A stretch of DNA of 64,000 nt from Gymnopus androsaceus JB14 (lineage: Eukaryota; Basidiomycota; Agaricomycetes; Agaricales; Omphalotaceae): the NCBI GenBank assembly GCA_009733575.1, contig ML769552.1:81288-145287 (forward strand). Reading direction: 5' to 3'. The number at the start of each line of letters is the position of its first letter. The first letter of the stretch is position 1. The notes beneath the pieces are model-generated. The model was not told the DNA's origin and did no database searches. It saw nothing but the letters and a program-made list of their open reading frames with translations. This document shows positions 1 through 14,158 of the stretch, in pieces. Made by a program: the position numbers and the translations under genes.

Positions 1-2
1 CT

Positions 3-1755
3 GAAATACTCGCTGTCGCTCATGATATATTAGAAAGCTTCCCAAACTTAATACCGACCTATGAGCTTCATATCTCTCATTCCGACAGTATGTGCTTTAT
101 ACTGTTTGCTTATTTACTTTCCTCACTATAATTGCAGTTGTCTCTGCGATTCTCGAACGGATCCCGTCGGCGCAACGGACTGCCGTGCTAGACATTATCC
201 AACACACCAAGTCATCGTCGTCTCAGAAAAAGGCCAATCTCCTCAAGAAAGGTCTTTTTCGCAGTCTCATTGATGAGCTTGATGTACTCACAGATGCAGG
301 TAAGTAAAGATGAGCTTATATTATCGATCCGGAAACTCAAGTATTATTTACAGACGACGATATTGACGCTATGATGGCTCGGCTTGAGAAGATTAGTCCC
401 TCGTTGTGCGAACAATTGCGGCGTGAAGTAGATGAAGTCAAGGCTACGATACAGCACGCAGTCTCTGCCGGCGTTACACAACCGATATTCTTCAGGCCGC
501 TGATGCTTGGTTCTTACTTCACCCACTTTAAGAATGGAGTGTTGGTAGAGGTCTCAAAGAAATCGAGGCGGGGTGATATTTTGGCTGCTGGGGGTCGGTG
601 AGTGCCCGGCCTTGACTCACTTCGAAATACCGTTTCCTCATATTTTGTTACAGTTACGACAACCTTATTAACCAGTTTACTCAGCCCAAGTCGAAAGGCC
701 AAGGCAGCTTTGCTTTCGGGTTGCAGATCGATGTCGAGAAAATATCTGTTATGCTTGCTCTTTTCCAAAGTACTTCCGTCCAACCGCTCATTAAAGAAGC
801 TCGTTCGTTTGGTTTCTGGAGTCCCAGGAGATGCGACGTGTATGTCATATCCTACCAGCCCGGATTCCTGCAAGAACGTCTAGAGGTTGTTGCTTGGCTA
901 TGGCAGAATGGTATAAGTGCAGATCTTATGTATGAGGCAGGGCTACAGGAGGTTGAACAGGAAAATCAAGTTGACATGTGCGCTCGAGAGGGTATCTTGT
1001 ACGTTTTACCAAACTTTCAATATGTTTTCATTCTCATCTTTGTGTACCAGATTCACTGTCTATCCTCGTCCACGAGCAGGCCGTCGTGATATGACTGCGT
1101 TTAAAGTGAAGAGTATACTGAAAGGAACTGAGTATGAAGGTATGTTACATGTTAAAATTCTGGTTTTGATCTAACGTCTTCGATAGTGTCCAAGGCGGAT
1201 CTCATTAGCTGGTTACAGCACGAAATCGGAGAACAGAAACGTATCGATGCCATGACAGCTTGTACTCCAGCTTCCTCTCGACTCGGTGCCCTGGGCCCAT
1301 CTCAAATAACTCGATCCAGCGCAATAGCACCGGGCTCCTCGGATGTCCAGCTCTGCCTTCCGCAAGAGACAAAGAAGCAACGTCGGCAGGTCAAGCAGAT
1401 GTTTTTGGACCGTGGTAGGTCATCATCAGTTTCGATATTTCTCGCTCTGACTCTAGCACAATTCCACTCTCTAGCTTACGATGTATCCTCGGATCTCAAG
1501 ACTACCTTCCAAACCCCTGGAGGAATGCCTGTGGTCGCTTTGGACATTTCGTCGCCATTGTTTGACGCCCTCTCGCGGAATGCTGCATGGCTTACGGATG
1601 AGGAAACGTGGAAGGGTCTCGTTGGAGAGTTTTCCAGTGCAGGATATGCCCAACAGGTTCGGGAAACGGTTGCCAAGAAGAAGAGTGAGGGAAGCAGCTG
1701 GATCTTACTTGTTGGTGTGAAGGAGGAAAGGGTCGGGTTGTTGAGTCTACGATGA
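3..1755 (+). CDS. GCN2: eIF2alpha kinase GCN2, C-terminal part (5' partial)
   Basis: GCN2 phosphorylates translation factor eIF2alpha in the cytosol when uncharged tRNA accumulates. Only the 3' part is here: the gene runs off the left edge, so its kinase domain is outside. Seven exons (3-87, 138-299, 354-597, 654-998, 1051-1139, 1187-1414, 1475-1755) join in frame to 477 residues and a TGA stop. They read as the histidyl-tRNA-synthetase-like domain: the HisRS motif AAGGRYDNLI spans the third intron, preceded by a segment like IFFRPLMLGSYF and followed by a region resembling the anticodon-binding and ribosome/dimer C-terminal part. This domain is a catalytically dead tRNA sensor in the family. 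All six introns are 48-60 bases with clean GT..AG ends. No frame break was seen, so it is probably functional. A free-standing HisRS is unlikely because the tail is too long. Confidence 0.88.
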
Positions 1756-3688
1756 TCTTTTATGATTTCCTAATAATTATGTCCTTTTGCATGTATAGAT
1801 AGTTCCCATTATGTCCACGTCAAACTCATGTATTTATCTATGTATTTTGATCTATGGCTACGACCGTTCCTTCTAACTCGAGCTTCGGAAATCCTTTGGA
1901 TGCTCGACAGTCCTGGTTATTGCAGAGTCTCTTCCTCGGAATTGCATATTTAGCGCCCACTGGCTACTCGCTTTTTGGAAGTTCACACTGTTCTTTGAAC
2001 TTCACACTGTTAAGGAATGAAGTGCATACTTATTACTCTTCACTGAACGCCGACTACTCAATCTTCGCTGGAGATATGCAAACACCAAGCTTCTCTCCTG
2101 TCAACGGTCAATCGCCAATTTCGAGGAATATGCTTGCTCTTTTTTTTTCGAAATCGAGGGACTCACAAACCAGTGTACTTATTTCTAATGAGCCCTTGCG
2201 CCTTTTGCGGTTTCTGTTAGGTTTGGTTCCCATATGGCATAGACTATTTTGCACGAGTTAATGAATTTTTACGGGCCATTCAATATCAGCTGCTAATATT
2301 CTCCAGTGAAACGCAAGTTGACTTCTACCCTGCTATTCTAGTTCCTTCTCCATCTGAAAGCTCTCATTGGCTCGATATGAACTTGGTCACAGCTATACAG
2401 TAACATTGTCATCCCATCTCGATAGTCATCGTGACCAACTCATCGTGACTCATCTTTCCTTTCGACCGCTCCTTCTCCTCAGAAATACCTGACAGTAATG
2501 CAGGCCCTTTGGATTTACAGGACCACGACTCCCGAAGCACGGCTTGCACTCCAATAGCGTTCGCGGCTCCGAAACTATCACCTCACGATTATATCAATCT
2601 CTCATCAGAAGCAAAGTTATCATACCTTTTATCGAGAGTCTCCAGGGATGGCCTGATGTGCAGAACTTGGTGACAGACGAGCTCCCTCTAGGTTCTACTA
2701 CAATACCAGTTGGCGTCACCTGAATGCTGGATATCATCCAAAAATCCCAAATGCGCAAATCTTACTTTTGTACTACTCCTTTTCTTCCGTGCTTCCGTGT
2801 CTCAATCAGTGGCTCTGCAAGCCTTCATTTGCTCTGAAACATAGCGTACCCGACAGACTGGGTGCCAATTCAGTTCACAAGTTCAAAGCTTGCGCCCGAT
2901 ATTGATTGCTAGGCGGGCATCGAGAATCATAATCATTGCTATATTGTGCACCGTCGGTTATACATAATATACCCCAAACCTGATATGGCTATTTTCTGGC
3001 ACTGAAGGCGCTTGTAACACGGGATAGTTATAATACGGTCGTTATCTTCTTCAGCGAGTATGACAACGCGCGCAACGTCTACTTATAGCGGTTCCAAGGA
3101 AACGGCTAAATGGGTACACTGAGGTGCATTTTTTCCTTGAGTTTGTGTTGGTCTTCCAAGTCGAAACTGATTTGGTTCTGAATAGTTCCGCGTCTACAGG
3201 TTATGACTGAACAGAACATTGAGACTGAATCACGCTCGGGATGGCAACTGGTAGCTGTCTGGAACATCGAGGCGCAACTGGGCAAGGTGACGTGGACTGA
3301 CGCAAACTTAAACGGCTTCTAAAGACCTCAACCGCTCTTTGTCGGGGAATGACAAAGTCACATTCTGGTCCGGTCACGAAATCATAATGAACAAGGTCAA
3401 TCCCGATGAAATAAACGCCTAGTGGCAGGAAATTTAATATGGTGCTTTTTGTCACGAATCACGATGGTATCGCATATCTTTTCAAGTTCATTGTCTCGTG
3501 AAAACTTACTCTTGGGGCGCTATATCTTTGTATCACTGTTGCAGCTACCTAACGCAATATCGATCCAACTTGACACACTTGGAACTGGGAAGCAGTAAAG
3601 TTGCTGTTATACACTGGCAAATGACTCTCAAGCAACTATATAAGGAAGTCAAGCCAGTAATGGGTCTCCAAAGCTCAAATTTCTCTTC
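1756..3688. other. Intergenic, 1.9 kb, no supported gene
   Basis: Between GCN2 and the DUF6593 gene. It contains a 135-codon open frame (1854-2261, plus) starting MATTVPSNSSFG, and a second open stretch near 2530-2720. Neither has a recognisable domain, a convincing promoter or a clear intron pattern. They could be remnants of a gene, but I cannot name one. Confidence 0.5.
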
Positions 3689-4402
3689 ATGAATATTACC
3701 AACCCTTATGCTCAGGTGGGATGGGCTGGCACTGGCAATTCTAATAGAAGTGCCCCCATCCCTTCGATCTTTGGTGCTCTTCCGAGTCCTTTCCACTCGT
3801 CGCCAACTGCTAATTCTATTCATCGATTCGAGTTCACGGCGTCCAATCCCGACGTTCAGAACTGCACGGTAGTAGGGCCTCAATCAAAGACCTACTTCCA
3901 AATCCTCAATAACACGCCATCGCAAAACTCCACTCTGATCCAGAATGGCGATGGCGCTAGCATTGCCCTCATTCAGTGGGCGCACTCTTCTGGTGCTCTT
4001 GTGGAGGTCCGTGATATAATTCGCAGACAGTTGGTAGCTCAGTGGCTTCCACTGTCCGAGGATGCAAAGTAGGTGCTTAAATTGAGCTTCGTCTTTTATA
4101 AGCTAATCATCGATCCTACAGATATAGATTTATGAAGGCTCGCGACCGTATTATGGTATGGGTTCCGCAAGATGGAAATGTAGGGGTGAGCAGTTTGATT
4201 ACTTCCTCCAAAAGCCCCGTCTAAAATGTGTAAAATTTAGCTGTATACTTATGGAACCACCACTCCCGAGCTCTATGCGAAGATTTCTCGTTCGGAGGGA
4301 AGACTTGTGCTGGAGATGTCCTCTACAGCTATCCGGATTGGGCTTCTCGAGTGTTGCGTTGCTGCAGCCGTGCTACTTAGATCTGGTCGATTCATTGACT
4401 GA
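3689..4402 (+). CDS. DUF6593 domain protein
   Basis: Three exons (3689-4068, 4122-4185, 4241-4402) join in frame to 201 residues. After a Pro/Ser-rich head the protein shows the layout I know from basidiomycete DUF6593 proteins: a first strand FEFTASNPDVQNCTVVGP, then TYFQILNN, an acidic/small segment followed by IALIQWAHSSGALVEV, and a late LYTYGTTTPELYAKIS strand. The family is abundant in agaricomycetes and its function is unknown. Here the usual C-terminal end is followed by a hydrophobic LLECCVAAAVLL segment near the end. The ATG at 3689 is the first in the frame. Both introns are short and have normal splice sites. The gene is flanked by long non-coding stretches and looks intact. Confidence 0.75.
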
Positions 4403-5154
4403 AACTGATATCCTTTGTCGTGTAGATCTACTACTGTACTGGTTCGAGTCTAAACTAATCCTTACTTTTTTACTTTGATTTTACATGAACATTACATAGA
4501 GTGCGCCCTACTACATACATTTTATCGATTCCTATAATATAATTGAAACCCGGAACTTCCTGTTACAAATAAGATTCTGGCCACATTGCGATATTATGAT
4601 TGAAGACTTGAAGACAGTTCCATGAGCAGATATAAGGGAGCCCACCCAGCACATTGGTGAGCTAATAGAGTCCTGAAGGCCAACGCGTACCAAGGATAGT
4701 GCGCGTGGAATCTAAATTGTATTCAGACGACATATAGGGCTCACCGTATCCGTATGAGTCAAGCTGGATTGCAACCATGTGATTTCCACGTTCACTACTT
4801 ATGTCAATACTTACACTATGTTCTAAACTTCTACTCGCGAAATTAACAAACGTCGGCCGAGTACAATTTTGTTCTACATGCATCATGATAATAATAGCTA
4901 GTTTCGTCACCACGAAGTTCTCAAGCACTCCATCGATCCTTCTCGGATATCTGGTCATAATAATAATAATATGATGCTCAGACTCCATCATACTCAAATC
5001 ATACCAGAATTCTTTTCTGCTTATTCCTTTCAACATCCGTCATCGCGTCATTAAGAACGTCGGGGGATCTCATCTTCATTGATGATCGTCGGCTCTCAAG
5101 GTATAAAAACCCCCCCAAAAAATGACCAGCCTTTAACCCTCGATTATCATCATC
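4403..5154. other. Intergenic with promoter of the Rds1-like gene
   Basis: About 750 bases without a supported gene. A minus-strand open frame (4662-5036) has no recognisable domain and is probably chance. The right end carries the TATA box of the next gene. Confidence 0.5.
5102..5108 (+). promoter_or_regulatory. TATA box of the Rds1-like gene
   Basis: TATAAAA lies 53 bases upstream of the ATG at 5155, a normal spacing for a fungal core promoter with a short leader. Confidence 0.55.
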
Positions 5155-6675
5155 ATGGTTTCAGACTTTGTCGCGTCTCTCGGGTTAACGTTTGCTACTG
5201 TTATCCTGCATGCAACGTTACCCTATGTTTCGGCTAATCCAGTGCCTACCCCCGCACCGTTCACACCATCTGGAGGATTAGGGACCAATGCCACTCATCC
5301 GCCGGTTTACTCCCCAATGAGTCATTTCGACTTCCAGTCTCTGGTGCGTATGGTTTCATTTGTCCCCTGGTAAATTTGTGTTGAACCCCATCCATCAAGA
5401 ATCTTGCGCTCAATCAAGAACTCATCGAGCTTGACCTATTTCATTTCGGTCTAGCAAAATTCTCCGTTGACGAGTTCGAAGCTGCTGGCCTCGATGCCGA
5501 CGATCGATTTTTGATTGAATTCATGGCAGACCAAGAGGTCGGACACGCCAAGGCACTGACAGATATTCTCGGTCGTGAGTTATTTTGTCTTCATATCTAC
5601 CTTTTGCGTTACTTTGGTCACTCATCTTGATATTTTTCTTTTTAGCTCACAGTGCCAAAAGTTGCAATTACAGTTATCCAATCAACACGGTCCGGGAGTT
5701 TGTAGATTTCTGCCAGAAGGTGTGTAATTTTCAGCTACAAGAAGATGATCTTTATTTGTTGAAATATTGTGCATGGCATTGTTTTAGCTCACACGTTTTG
5801 GGGAGTCTGGTGTCTATGGATTCTTGGAACACCTAGATTCGCGTGCCTCAGCGCAGATTTTACTGCAATCAATCTCAACTGAAGCGCGCCAGCAAATGAT
5901 ATTTAGACAATTCGAGGGATTGTTTCCGATGCCAGTAAGCTTGCACCATCTTCGTCATGCCATGATTAATTAAGCGTGATACAGGTTTGGTTTATCCCAG
6001 GAATTACCCAATCTATGGCTTGGACCCTTCTTTCTCCGTACATCGTAAGCTGTCCTGCAGAAAATCCCCATATTGTGTTCCAGAATTTCCCCGCGCTCAA
6101 TATCACTGTGAGTTCAATATTGAAGAATGGTTTCAATGCATTTATAACATACTATCCTTAGAATAACCCCTCGGTGATCAACGACTCCCTTACACCTTTA
6201 GTTTCCAATAATCTTTCTGCCCTTTCATTCCCGGGTCGCGAACTTTTCCTTTCCTGGGAAAGCCCCGGTAAAATTACAGGCTACAACGATTCCTATGTGA
6301 CAAATACTACAGCTGGGGAACCTCAGGTTTGTTGTTTGTTGTTTCTCTATGGAGCTACAGTGCTAACTTTTTCTCAGTTTGTTGCATGGATATCACAACT
6401 GAATACAACGTACACGCCTCTCAGCAACATTTCAGGAAACACTGGAACCACCATCCAACCCAACGGAACCATCTTCGGCGGTGACACAGCACCAGTCATA
6501 AACGGCACCATGTAAGTCTATCCAGTATCTTTTTTCTCAGAGATATGTACGGTTAACACTCCTTTCCTACAGGTTTGTGGTGATTACGGACTCGGATCCA
6601 TTTCTCACCCCGTTTAACATCTCACTATTGAATGAGCACATAGTTGCGGGTCCTGCCCTTTACCAATCTGGCTAA
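5155..6675 (+). CDS. Rds1-like secreted ferritin-like protein
   Basis: Eight exons (5155-5343, 5400-5574, 5646-5719, 5788-5934, 5985-6107, 6162-6326, 6378-6511, 6573-6675) join in frame to 369 residues. Residues about 1-27 form a signal peptide ending near YVSANP, followed by a Pro/Thr-rich linker. The helical ferritin-like part begins with NQELIELDLFHFGLAKFS and contains DDRFLIEFMADQEVGHA, with the Glu and Glu-x-x-His residues of the di-iron fold, and later TEARQQMIFRQFEG with another Glu. This is the arrangement of the fungal Rds1/Ferritin_2 family, linked to stress and sexual development in yeasts; its substrate is not known. Many N-glycosylation sequons sit in the C-terminal half, consistent with secretion. 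All seven introns are 50-71 bases and preserve frame. Confidence 0.8.
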
Positions 6676-6780
6676 AGTGTAGTAATAATGACTTTCGAAC
6701 CACAAACAAAAGTTCATGTATATACTGTAAATTTTGACCGATAATTTGATTTGACTTTGTTCTCGTTCAAATCCACTGCC
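6676..6780. other. 3' flank of the Rds1-like gene
   Basis: Short non-coding spacer between the stop codon and the inverted-repeat element. Confidence 0.5.
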
Positions 6781-7149
6781 TTACAGCCAATTAGGAGTTT
6801 GTAGCATAGTTCTCAAAAAACACTCGTTAGCGATTTTGTTTACGAACAAACAACGACTGAATAGTAAAGCTCCACCTCGAAGCTTTACAGCTGTTTCGAA
6901 AAACGGAGGCCACCTCAAGAAAAAGCAATCGACACAGCCTACCATTCAGTTGCTCCTCACTTCAATTCATTCATCTAAGAGCCCCCAACAGAATGAATTG
7001 CTTTCGTCACCTCAGGATTTTTGGAGTTGGCCTCCGTTTTTCGAAACAGCTGTAAGTGGAGCGTTTCTATAGAGTCGTTGTTTATTAGTAAATACAAACA
7101 GTGAGCAGCGTTTTTCGAAAATTATGCTACAAATTCCTAATCAGCTGTA
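6781..7149. mobile_element. Inverted-repeat element (MITE-like), 369 bp
   Basis: The left end TTACAGCCAATTAGGAG and the reverse complement of the right end TACAGCTGATTAGGAATT match, and the similarity continues inward for well over 100 bases (for example AGCTGTTTCGAAAAACGGAG occurs at 6890-6909 and inverted at 7036-7055). The whole element is an imperfect hairpin, as expected of a non-autonomous DNA transposon. A 78-codon open frame inside it is a by-product of the repeat. No clear target duplication was found. Confidence 0.75.
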
Positions 7150-7196
7150 GATAGATAGTCAGGAATTGTCTACGTCTTATACGATTGTTCAATCCA

Positions 7197-7754
7197 TTAA
7201 CCGCTCGAACCTAACGGAGCACCCACAGATTTCTTTTCCCGCACAATGCGGTGATGTAAATGCGATCCTCCTAGGCCTCTGAGAATGCACCTGCTTTCAG
7301 CCCTTGGGTACACCATGCTCGCGCAATGCTCGCGTGTGCATGAACAATTCGTGCAAGGAAGGACGGCATTCAAATGAGTCACGGGCAAGAAATAAAGTAT
7401 CAAATTCTCCGGCCGCGGCGGACATGACGAGCTCTTGCATCGAGCCAATCCTCACTGTCGCATAATAATTCTCCACAGCGTCAGCCTCGAGCATCTTTTT
7501 CGAGAGCTCTATTTCTGTGAGATGTCAACAGGAACACTGGCTTCGTGAAGTAATTTTCCGAACAACCCCGTTCCACAGGCGACGTCTAACACAGTTCCAC
7601 TGCTGAAGTCGAAGCCCCTGTTCAGGTCTCTTTGGATCGCGTACGTACCTATTTGGTCCGCCACCTCATCCGAGTCATCGTATCTTGGCGCAAAAGTGTC
7701 GTATATAGATGCGATGTAACCGCTGACTTCGGATGGAGCGTTGATATTTCTCAA
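7197..7754 (-). pseudogene. Class I SAM-dependent methyltransferase, broken
   Basis: Reading starts at 7754. The first 80 codons look like a small-molecule methyltransferase: a YDTFAPRYDD segment and motif I VLDVACGTGLFG, which binds S-adenosylmethionine, then VDIS of motif II. Directly after VDIS the frame meets a TAG stop (around 7510). The expected continuation KKMLEADAVENY resumes in another frame, as if about 17 extra bases had been inserted. The sequence then drifts and ends early without the last strands of the fold. No GT..AG intron rescues it. It is probably a decaying copy; the methyl acceptor cannot be told. Confidence 0.6.
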
Positions 7755-8083
7755 TAGTCATGCACTAAGAAGTACTACGACTACATGATCGCTATAATAA
7801 TGTGTAGAGCTCGTCGGTCGAAATAGCCAGCGACATATATCCAAACAAGTTATCCATCGTTAGAATAAAGTAGAAGCCTGGCCCAAAAATTAAATCTGAT
7901 GCCCGCTCACAAAACGATGTAAAAGTCTATATGCAGTAGAAGTGCTAGTAGTCAACATATATATACAGTAAATTCCTATGATACATCATCCATCCCGGAT
8001 AGTAAGAGATATGTAGATTATTAGATACATAATGGAACGTAAAACGACGTCCCAGTCTTCAGCAACGCGCGTCTCATCATATC
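7755..8083. other. Spacer between methyltransferase remnant and CHK1
   Basis: About 330 AT-rich bases. No gene, promoter or repeat seen that I can support. Confidence 0.5.
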
Positions 8084-10070
<1,987 letters not shown>

Positions 10071-10402
10071 TTTTCGATGTGAAAGTTGAAAGAGAAAACG
10101 GACATGAGTCAGTGGGAATCTGTGTCATTGTTGAACGCGCGCACGTGCGGTGACTTGTGACTGTGACGGTACCCGTCATGACCAAAACCAACAGAAAACT
10201 TCAATATGATACAAGCGAAGGAAGAGCTATACCGAAAGCATCAAACATACTATATATATACTGTGGAATAGTTGCAGAGAGAAACGAGCGCAATGATACA
10301 TCGCCAATAATTTAAAGAGTCGACACTGGGACTCTGACCAACTGAGAGTTGGAGCAGGCATACCGATTCAGCCCCAGAGTACCGATAGATCGAAGCTAAC
10401 TA
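10071..10402. other. CHK1 promoter region
   Basis: About 330 bases between the CHK1 start and the stop codon of the upstream CBS-domain gene; both genes are on the minus strand. It has CG-rich patches (gcgcgcacgtgcgg near 10136-10150) that could be regulator sites, but no TATA box I can place. Confidence 0.4.
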
Positions 10403-12665
10403 CTATTCTGTCCTTTGAGACTCATACGACCCATATCTCCGATCGCCATCCTCTCTAATCACACTTATCGGCTCTCCATTTCTTTGTGGCACAACAGCAT
10501 AATCCCTCGCAGTAATCGTCACAGAGGTAGTAGTCGACGATCGACTTCCATTCCCAAGTAATGGCGCACGCTCATCAACTCCCGGTCTATTATTGGGTAT
10601 CGCTGTATGAGTAGATTCGATAGAGCCAAAGTTGAGGTGTCCTGCGGCGCCGTTGAGGTTGGTTATGGACGTATAGGAGCCGACGGAGTCGCGTTTGCGT
10701 TCGACGCTCGACGATTCTGTTGAGAGGAAGTGTGAGTGAGGTCGATTTCTAATGTAAGCATCAATACACTCACCCTCTCATGATAGTCGCCGTCGTCGCT
10801 CTCCTCGCCCTCCTCTTGCTTACATTATCCTCATATCGATCCGTCTCATCGACAATCTCCTCCGAAATGATTTCCTGCGGATAATTAGTCTAAGATAAAA
10901 CTCGCAGAGCACATGACATACCTCAATGATATCCTCCAACGTAATAACACCAATAGCGCCACCAGCAAGCCCTGGGGTGGAGCTGACAAGGAGAAGGTGC
11001 GCACGACCTGTTTGGCTGTAAATCATTATCTCAATGAGCACACAGGGTGGAATTAGACTCAGGATCGATCGAAACGCCAACTCACAAGTAATCCAACGCT
11101 TGAAAACAGTTAATCGTCGGTGGCGCTTCTGGTAGAATCGACAGCGGGAAGCTTGATATTGGGAGAGGGTTGGCGGAGGGATCATATTGTAAGAGCTGTG
11201 AGAGAACGAATCGGCGGATTAGCATTAGAGACCGCACGATTAAAAGCAATCTAAAGACATTGGCGTACACACTCACTTTTTTAATAAGCAACAACCCAAC
11301 AAAGGCTAATGGATTTCCAGGCTCATGAATCGGGAAACGCGAATATCCACTTGAAAGGCTGAAAAAGCAGTAAGTGAGCCATGGACCTGGTTAGAGGCAA
11401 GAGATAAGCTTACATGGCATCCAATGTCTTGTGGTCTAATATCGTGTCGGAGCTGAGCTTGACAACATCCTATTGACGGCAAAAGCGTTAGTATCCCAAA
11501 GCAAGTCGGCCGAGAGACGCATCATCGCACTCACTTTCATCGGTGTCATAATACTCTCCACACTCTTTGAATTCAACTCCAACACTCCATTCAGGATGCT
11601 AATCTCATCGTCTCTCAACGGCTCTTCTCCAGTTCTGTGAAACTGTAAGAACGATTTTAGTTCGGCTTTCTTGTACGTGTGGGTATCGTTGGCGCCGAGG
11701 ACTCTGTCTAGGAGTTTGGCGACGGGATAGGCGATTGGTGCTAAATGAGTGTATATGAGCATGAATACGCGTTCCAAGACCAGGCTTGGGAAAGGTCACT
11801 GACACATGATCCACATAAGAGCAAGGACGAACGGTGCACATTTGGCGCCGATTGAGAGACCGTAGCGGACGCTGGCAGCTTGAGGAATAATTCTAAGGAT
11901 AATAGCTAAGCAAAGCAACAAGATAACGAGCTCTCAACTCACTCTCTGGAATCATCACAATCAATACAATCATGGTCAAAGTATCACACGAGCGGCGAAT
12001 GGACTTACCCGAAGATGACTGTCAAATGGAAAAGAAGGTAAAAATAGTTATAAGTAATACTGTAGTAATTGTACGTCGGGATAAAACGACTCACCAATGG
12101 CTGTGGTTGATATAACAACAGCGGCGATTCCTCCTCCGAGCTACATAGACACGCATTTGGCTAGGTTTTCGCCGAAGGAAAGAAAGACCAAAACATACCG
12201 CTCCGTCAAGGAAGATGGGCAAACTCTCGTTGACGATCTAAGTATACGGGGAAGGAAATGAGCCAAGTAGGACAGACTTGCGTGGCGAACAGGGACAGAC
12301 CACATTGCCTAACAAAAGGACCTATGTTACTGAGCTTATTAGCAAAAGTTCGAGCTTTATGAAAGAGGAAACGTGCCACTAGAACCCAATGTCTTCCTCT
12401 TCTCATCAACTTGAGCACTGTTCGCTAATGATTAGCTTGCTCTTAGAGATAATCATAGCAGCCTCTACGAACCCTTTTTGGCATTTTTCTTTTCGTTCTG
12501 ATCGTCAGAAGAAGCAGCCAATACTCGTAAATGAAGCTCGTCCAGGCCCATAAGTCCTAGCGTCAATCTGCCAGCGTCATTCTCAGACTCAAATCTTCAG
12601 CTTATTAGTAGCACTCACCCAGCAAATACACCTCCAAGCAGTACTAGAACCACACTAATCCCCAT
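10403..12665 (-). CDS. MAM3: DUF21/CBS-domain membrane protein (CNNM/MAM3-like)
   Basis: Members sit in the vacuolar or other membranes and affect Mg2+/metal homeostasis. From the right, exons encode a transmembrane start (GISVVLVLLGGVFAG, then LTLGLMGLDELHLRVLA), further DUF21 helices (IVNESLPIFLDGA, GGGIAAVVISTTAIVIFGE, IIPQAASVRYGLSIG), and APIAYPVAKLLDRVLG. The first CBS domain follows with ILNGVLELNSKSVESIMTPMK, then the second with GVITLEDIIEEIISEEIVDETD. An acidic/Ser-rich cytosolic tail ends SYESQRTE. At least ten introns of 50-75 bases are inferred. The exact start is unclear: I used the Met at 12665 just before the first helix. An ATG at 12816 opens a different frame and would need an unseen splice. 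Otherwise it looks intact. Confidence 0.75.
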
Positions 12666-13719
12666 CCTCCACCAAAATTCCGGAGAGCCATACTCTGGCG
12701 TTTCTTTGTGCTTCGCTATAATGAAATTGTTCAAGTCATTGCTGTTGTTGAGAAGGGATTTGAAAGGGATTGCAAGTGACTCTTCGAGCGAGAAAGAGAA
12801 GAGAAAGTTTCTTCATAACTATGAAACGAGCGTAAACTTGGAGTTGGAAGTTGAAGGGAAAGAAGATATATAATTATTCCTTCCGCGGCTACGTTTGGCG
12901 CCGGCCCTTGTTAGCCGGCAGTCAAAGCGTTCTTTCTCGCTTCCACTATGTTACATGTAAGTAATGCAGGACGCACTAGTTCTGGAAAGTCTGACTGCCG
13001 TTCGTGTCGATTTCGTCTCTGGCTTGTTTGCATATAGTGCTTGACGTACTGCTCTAATGTACTTAGATCAGTGCTTTGGGACCGTCGGGTGCAACACGTC
13101 CTGCATGTCTGCCCGTTTCAAAGATAAATCATCAGGCACAAGAGTCGATACTAGTTTTTAATGGACTATCTTCGATTTATGCTACTACTGTAGCTATCTA
13201 CCCAGTCCCAATCACAATCCGACCGAGTTCCAGCCAACATTCACCTAGCCCTGTGTCATGTAAACTTAGTTTTGTTTTTGGGAACGTGGAATATCTTCAA
13301 CTTCCTCCCTCTGTCATAAATGTTCGCCGCACACTGTTTCGGGTGATTACATTCCCCATCTGGCTCCCCATCGAGAACCGACAGGTAAAATAAAACTGCT
13401 TTCTCGTGGACCCGACAGTTGGTCCAATCGATAACTTTCCATAATCGCGCCTGGACTTGAGTGCACACTACTGGAACAGTCTATGCCTTCGTGATGTCTC
13501 ACTCCCCCCTCCCTGCAGCTCTAGCAGGAGTGATGAGCGAGAGTACTATCATGTATCTCAGTCGACTGTACGCAGTAAATATAGCACACTGCAGTAAAGT
13601 ATTTGTTACACTTTTACGTGATTCTTTTCTTTATATGTTCACACTGTTGTGATTATTCTTTTTCATCGACAGTATAACTGCTTTCTGACACAGTTGTATC
13701 GATATTTTCCATAATCGGA
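12666..13719. other. Intergenic with a decayed copy of a gene end
   Basis: No intact gene. Bases about 13388-13490 resemble the 3' end and downstream flank of the small secreted gene at 13720-14017 (shared actgctttct, tttccataatcg, ttgagtgc and tctatgcctt blocks in the same order), so this is probably the tail of a former duplicate. Open frames at 13076-13393 and 13461-13652 have no supporting features. Confidence 0.45.
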
Positions 13720-14017
13720 CTACCCGGACTTTGAGTGCGCCACTCGCTGGGGAAGCAAGGCTTCTATGCCTTTCTTGATTATATCTTCGTCACAATCTTG
13801 ACTGGCGCCAAGCTTTTTTGCGTTAAGTTCAGTATCGACAGGGAAAGTGATGTGGACTTGAGAGGGAACTTCTCGAGAGGAAAGGTTGGAGTCCTACGGA
13901 CATAGGTTAACGGTGTGGTAGATATAAAATCGGGTGGACACTTACACTGAAGGGTAGTGCGCACACCATAGAGACAGTGAAAACAAGGCCGAGAGTCCAA
14001 AGGTGGTTGGAATGCAT
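13720..14017 (-). CDS. Small secreted protein, 81 aa
   Basis: Two exons (13946-14017 and 13720-13893) joined over a 52-base GT..AG intron give 81 residues. The N-terminus, MHSNHLWTLGLVFTVSMVCA, is a clear signal peptide. The mature part is short and polar, with QVHITFPVDTELNAKK and a single Cys in GASQDCDED, ending AHSKSG. A TATA box lies about 135 bases upstream. I recognise no family. It is too short for the usual enzymes; a secreted effector-like or cell-surface peptide is possible. A degenerate copy of its 3' end sits just downstream at about 13.4 kb, so the locus was once duplicated. Confidence 0.55.
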
Positions 14018-14151
14018 GATGGTTGGATAAGTTCTGTTTATCTTGAGTGGATAGTATTACCAGAGAAAGAAAGAAGCATACCAGCTTCGAAGCTTTTGGA
14101 GAGGTAACTCGACCAGCGAGCTGCACGTCTCACTTTTTTGATTCGTTCCCC

Positions 14152-14158
14152 TTTTATA
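14152..14158 (-). promoter_or_regulatory. TATA box of the small secreted gene
   Basis: TATAAAA on the minus strand, about 135 bases before the ATG at 14017. Confidence 0.4.

Noticed and set aside
1854..2261. 135-codon open frame after GCN2 as a gene
   Set aside because: No domain, no intron signals and no promoter; composition like the surrounding spacer.
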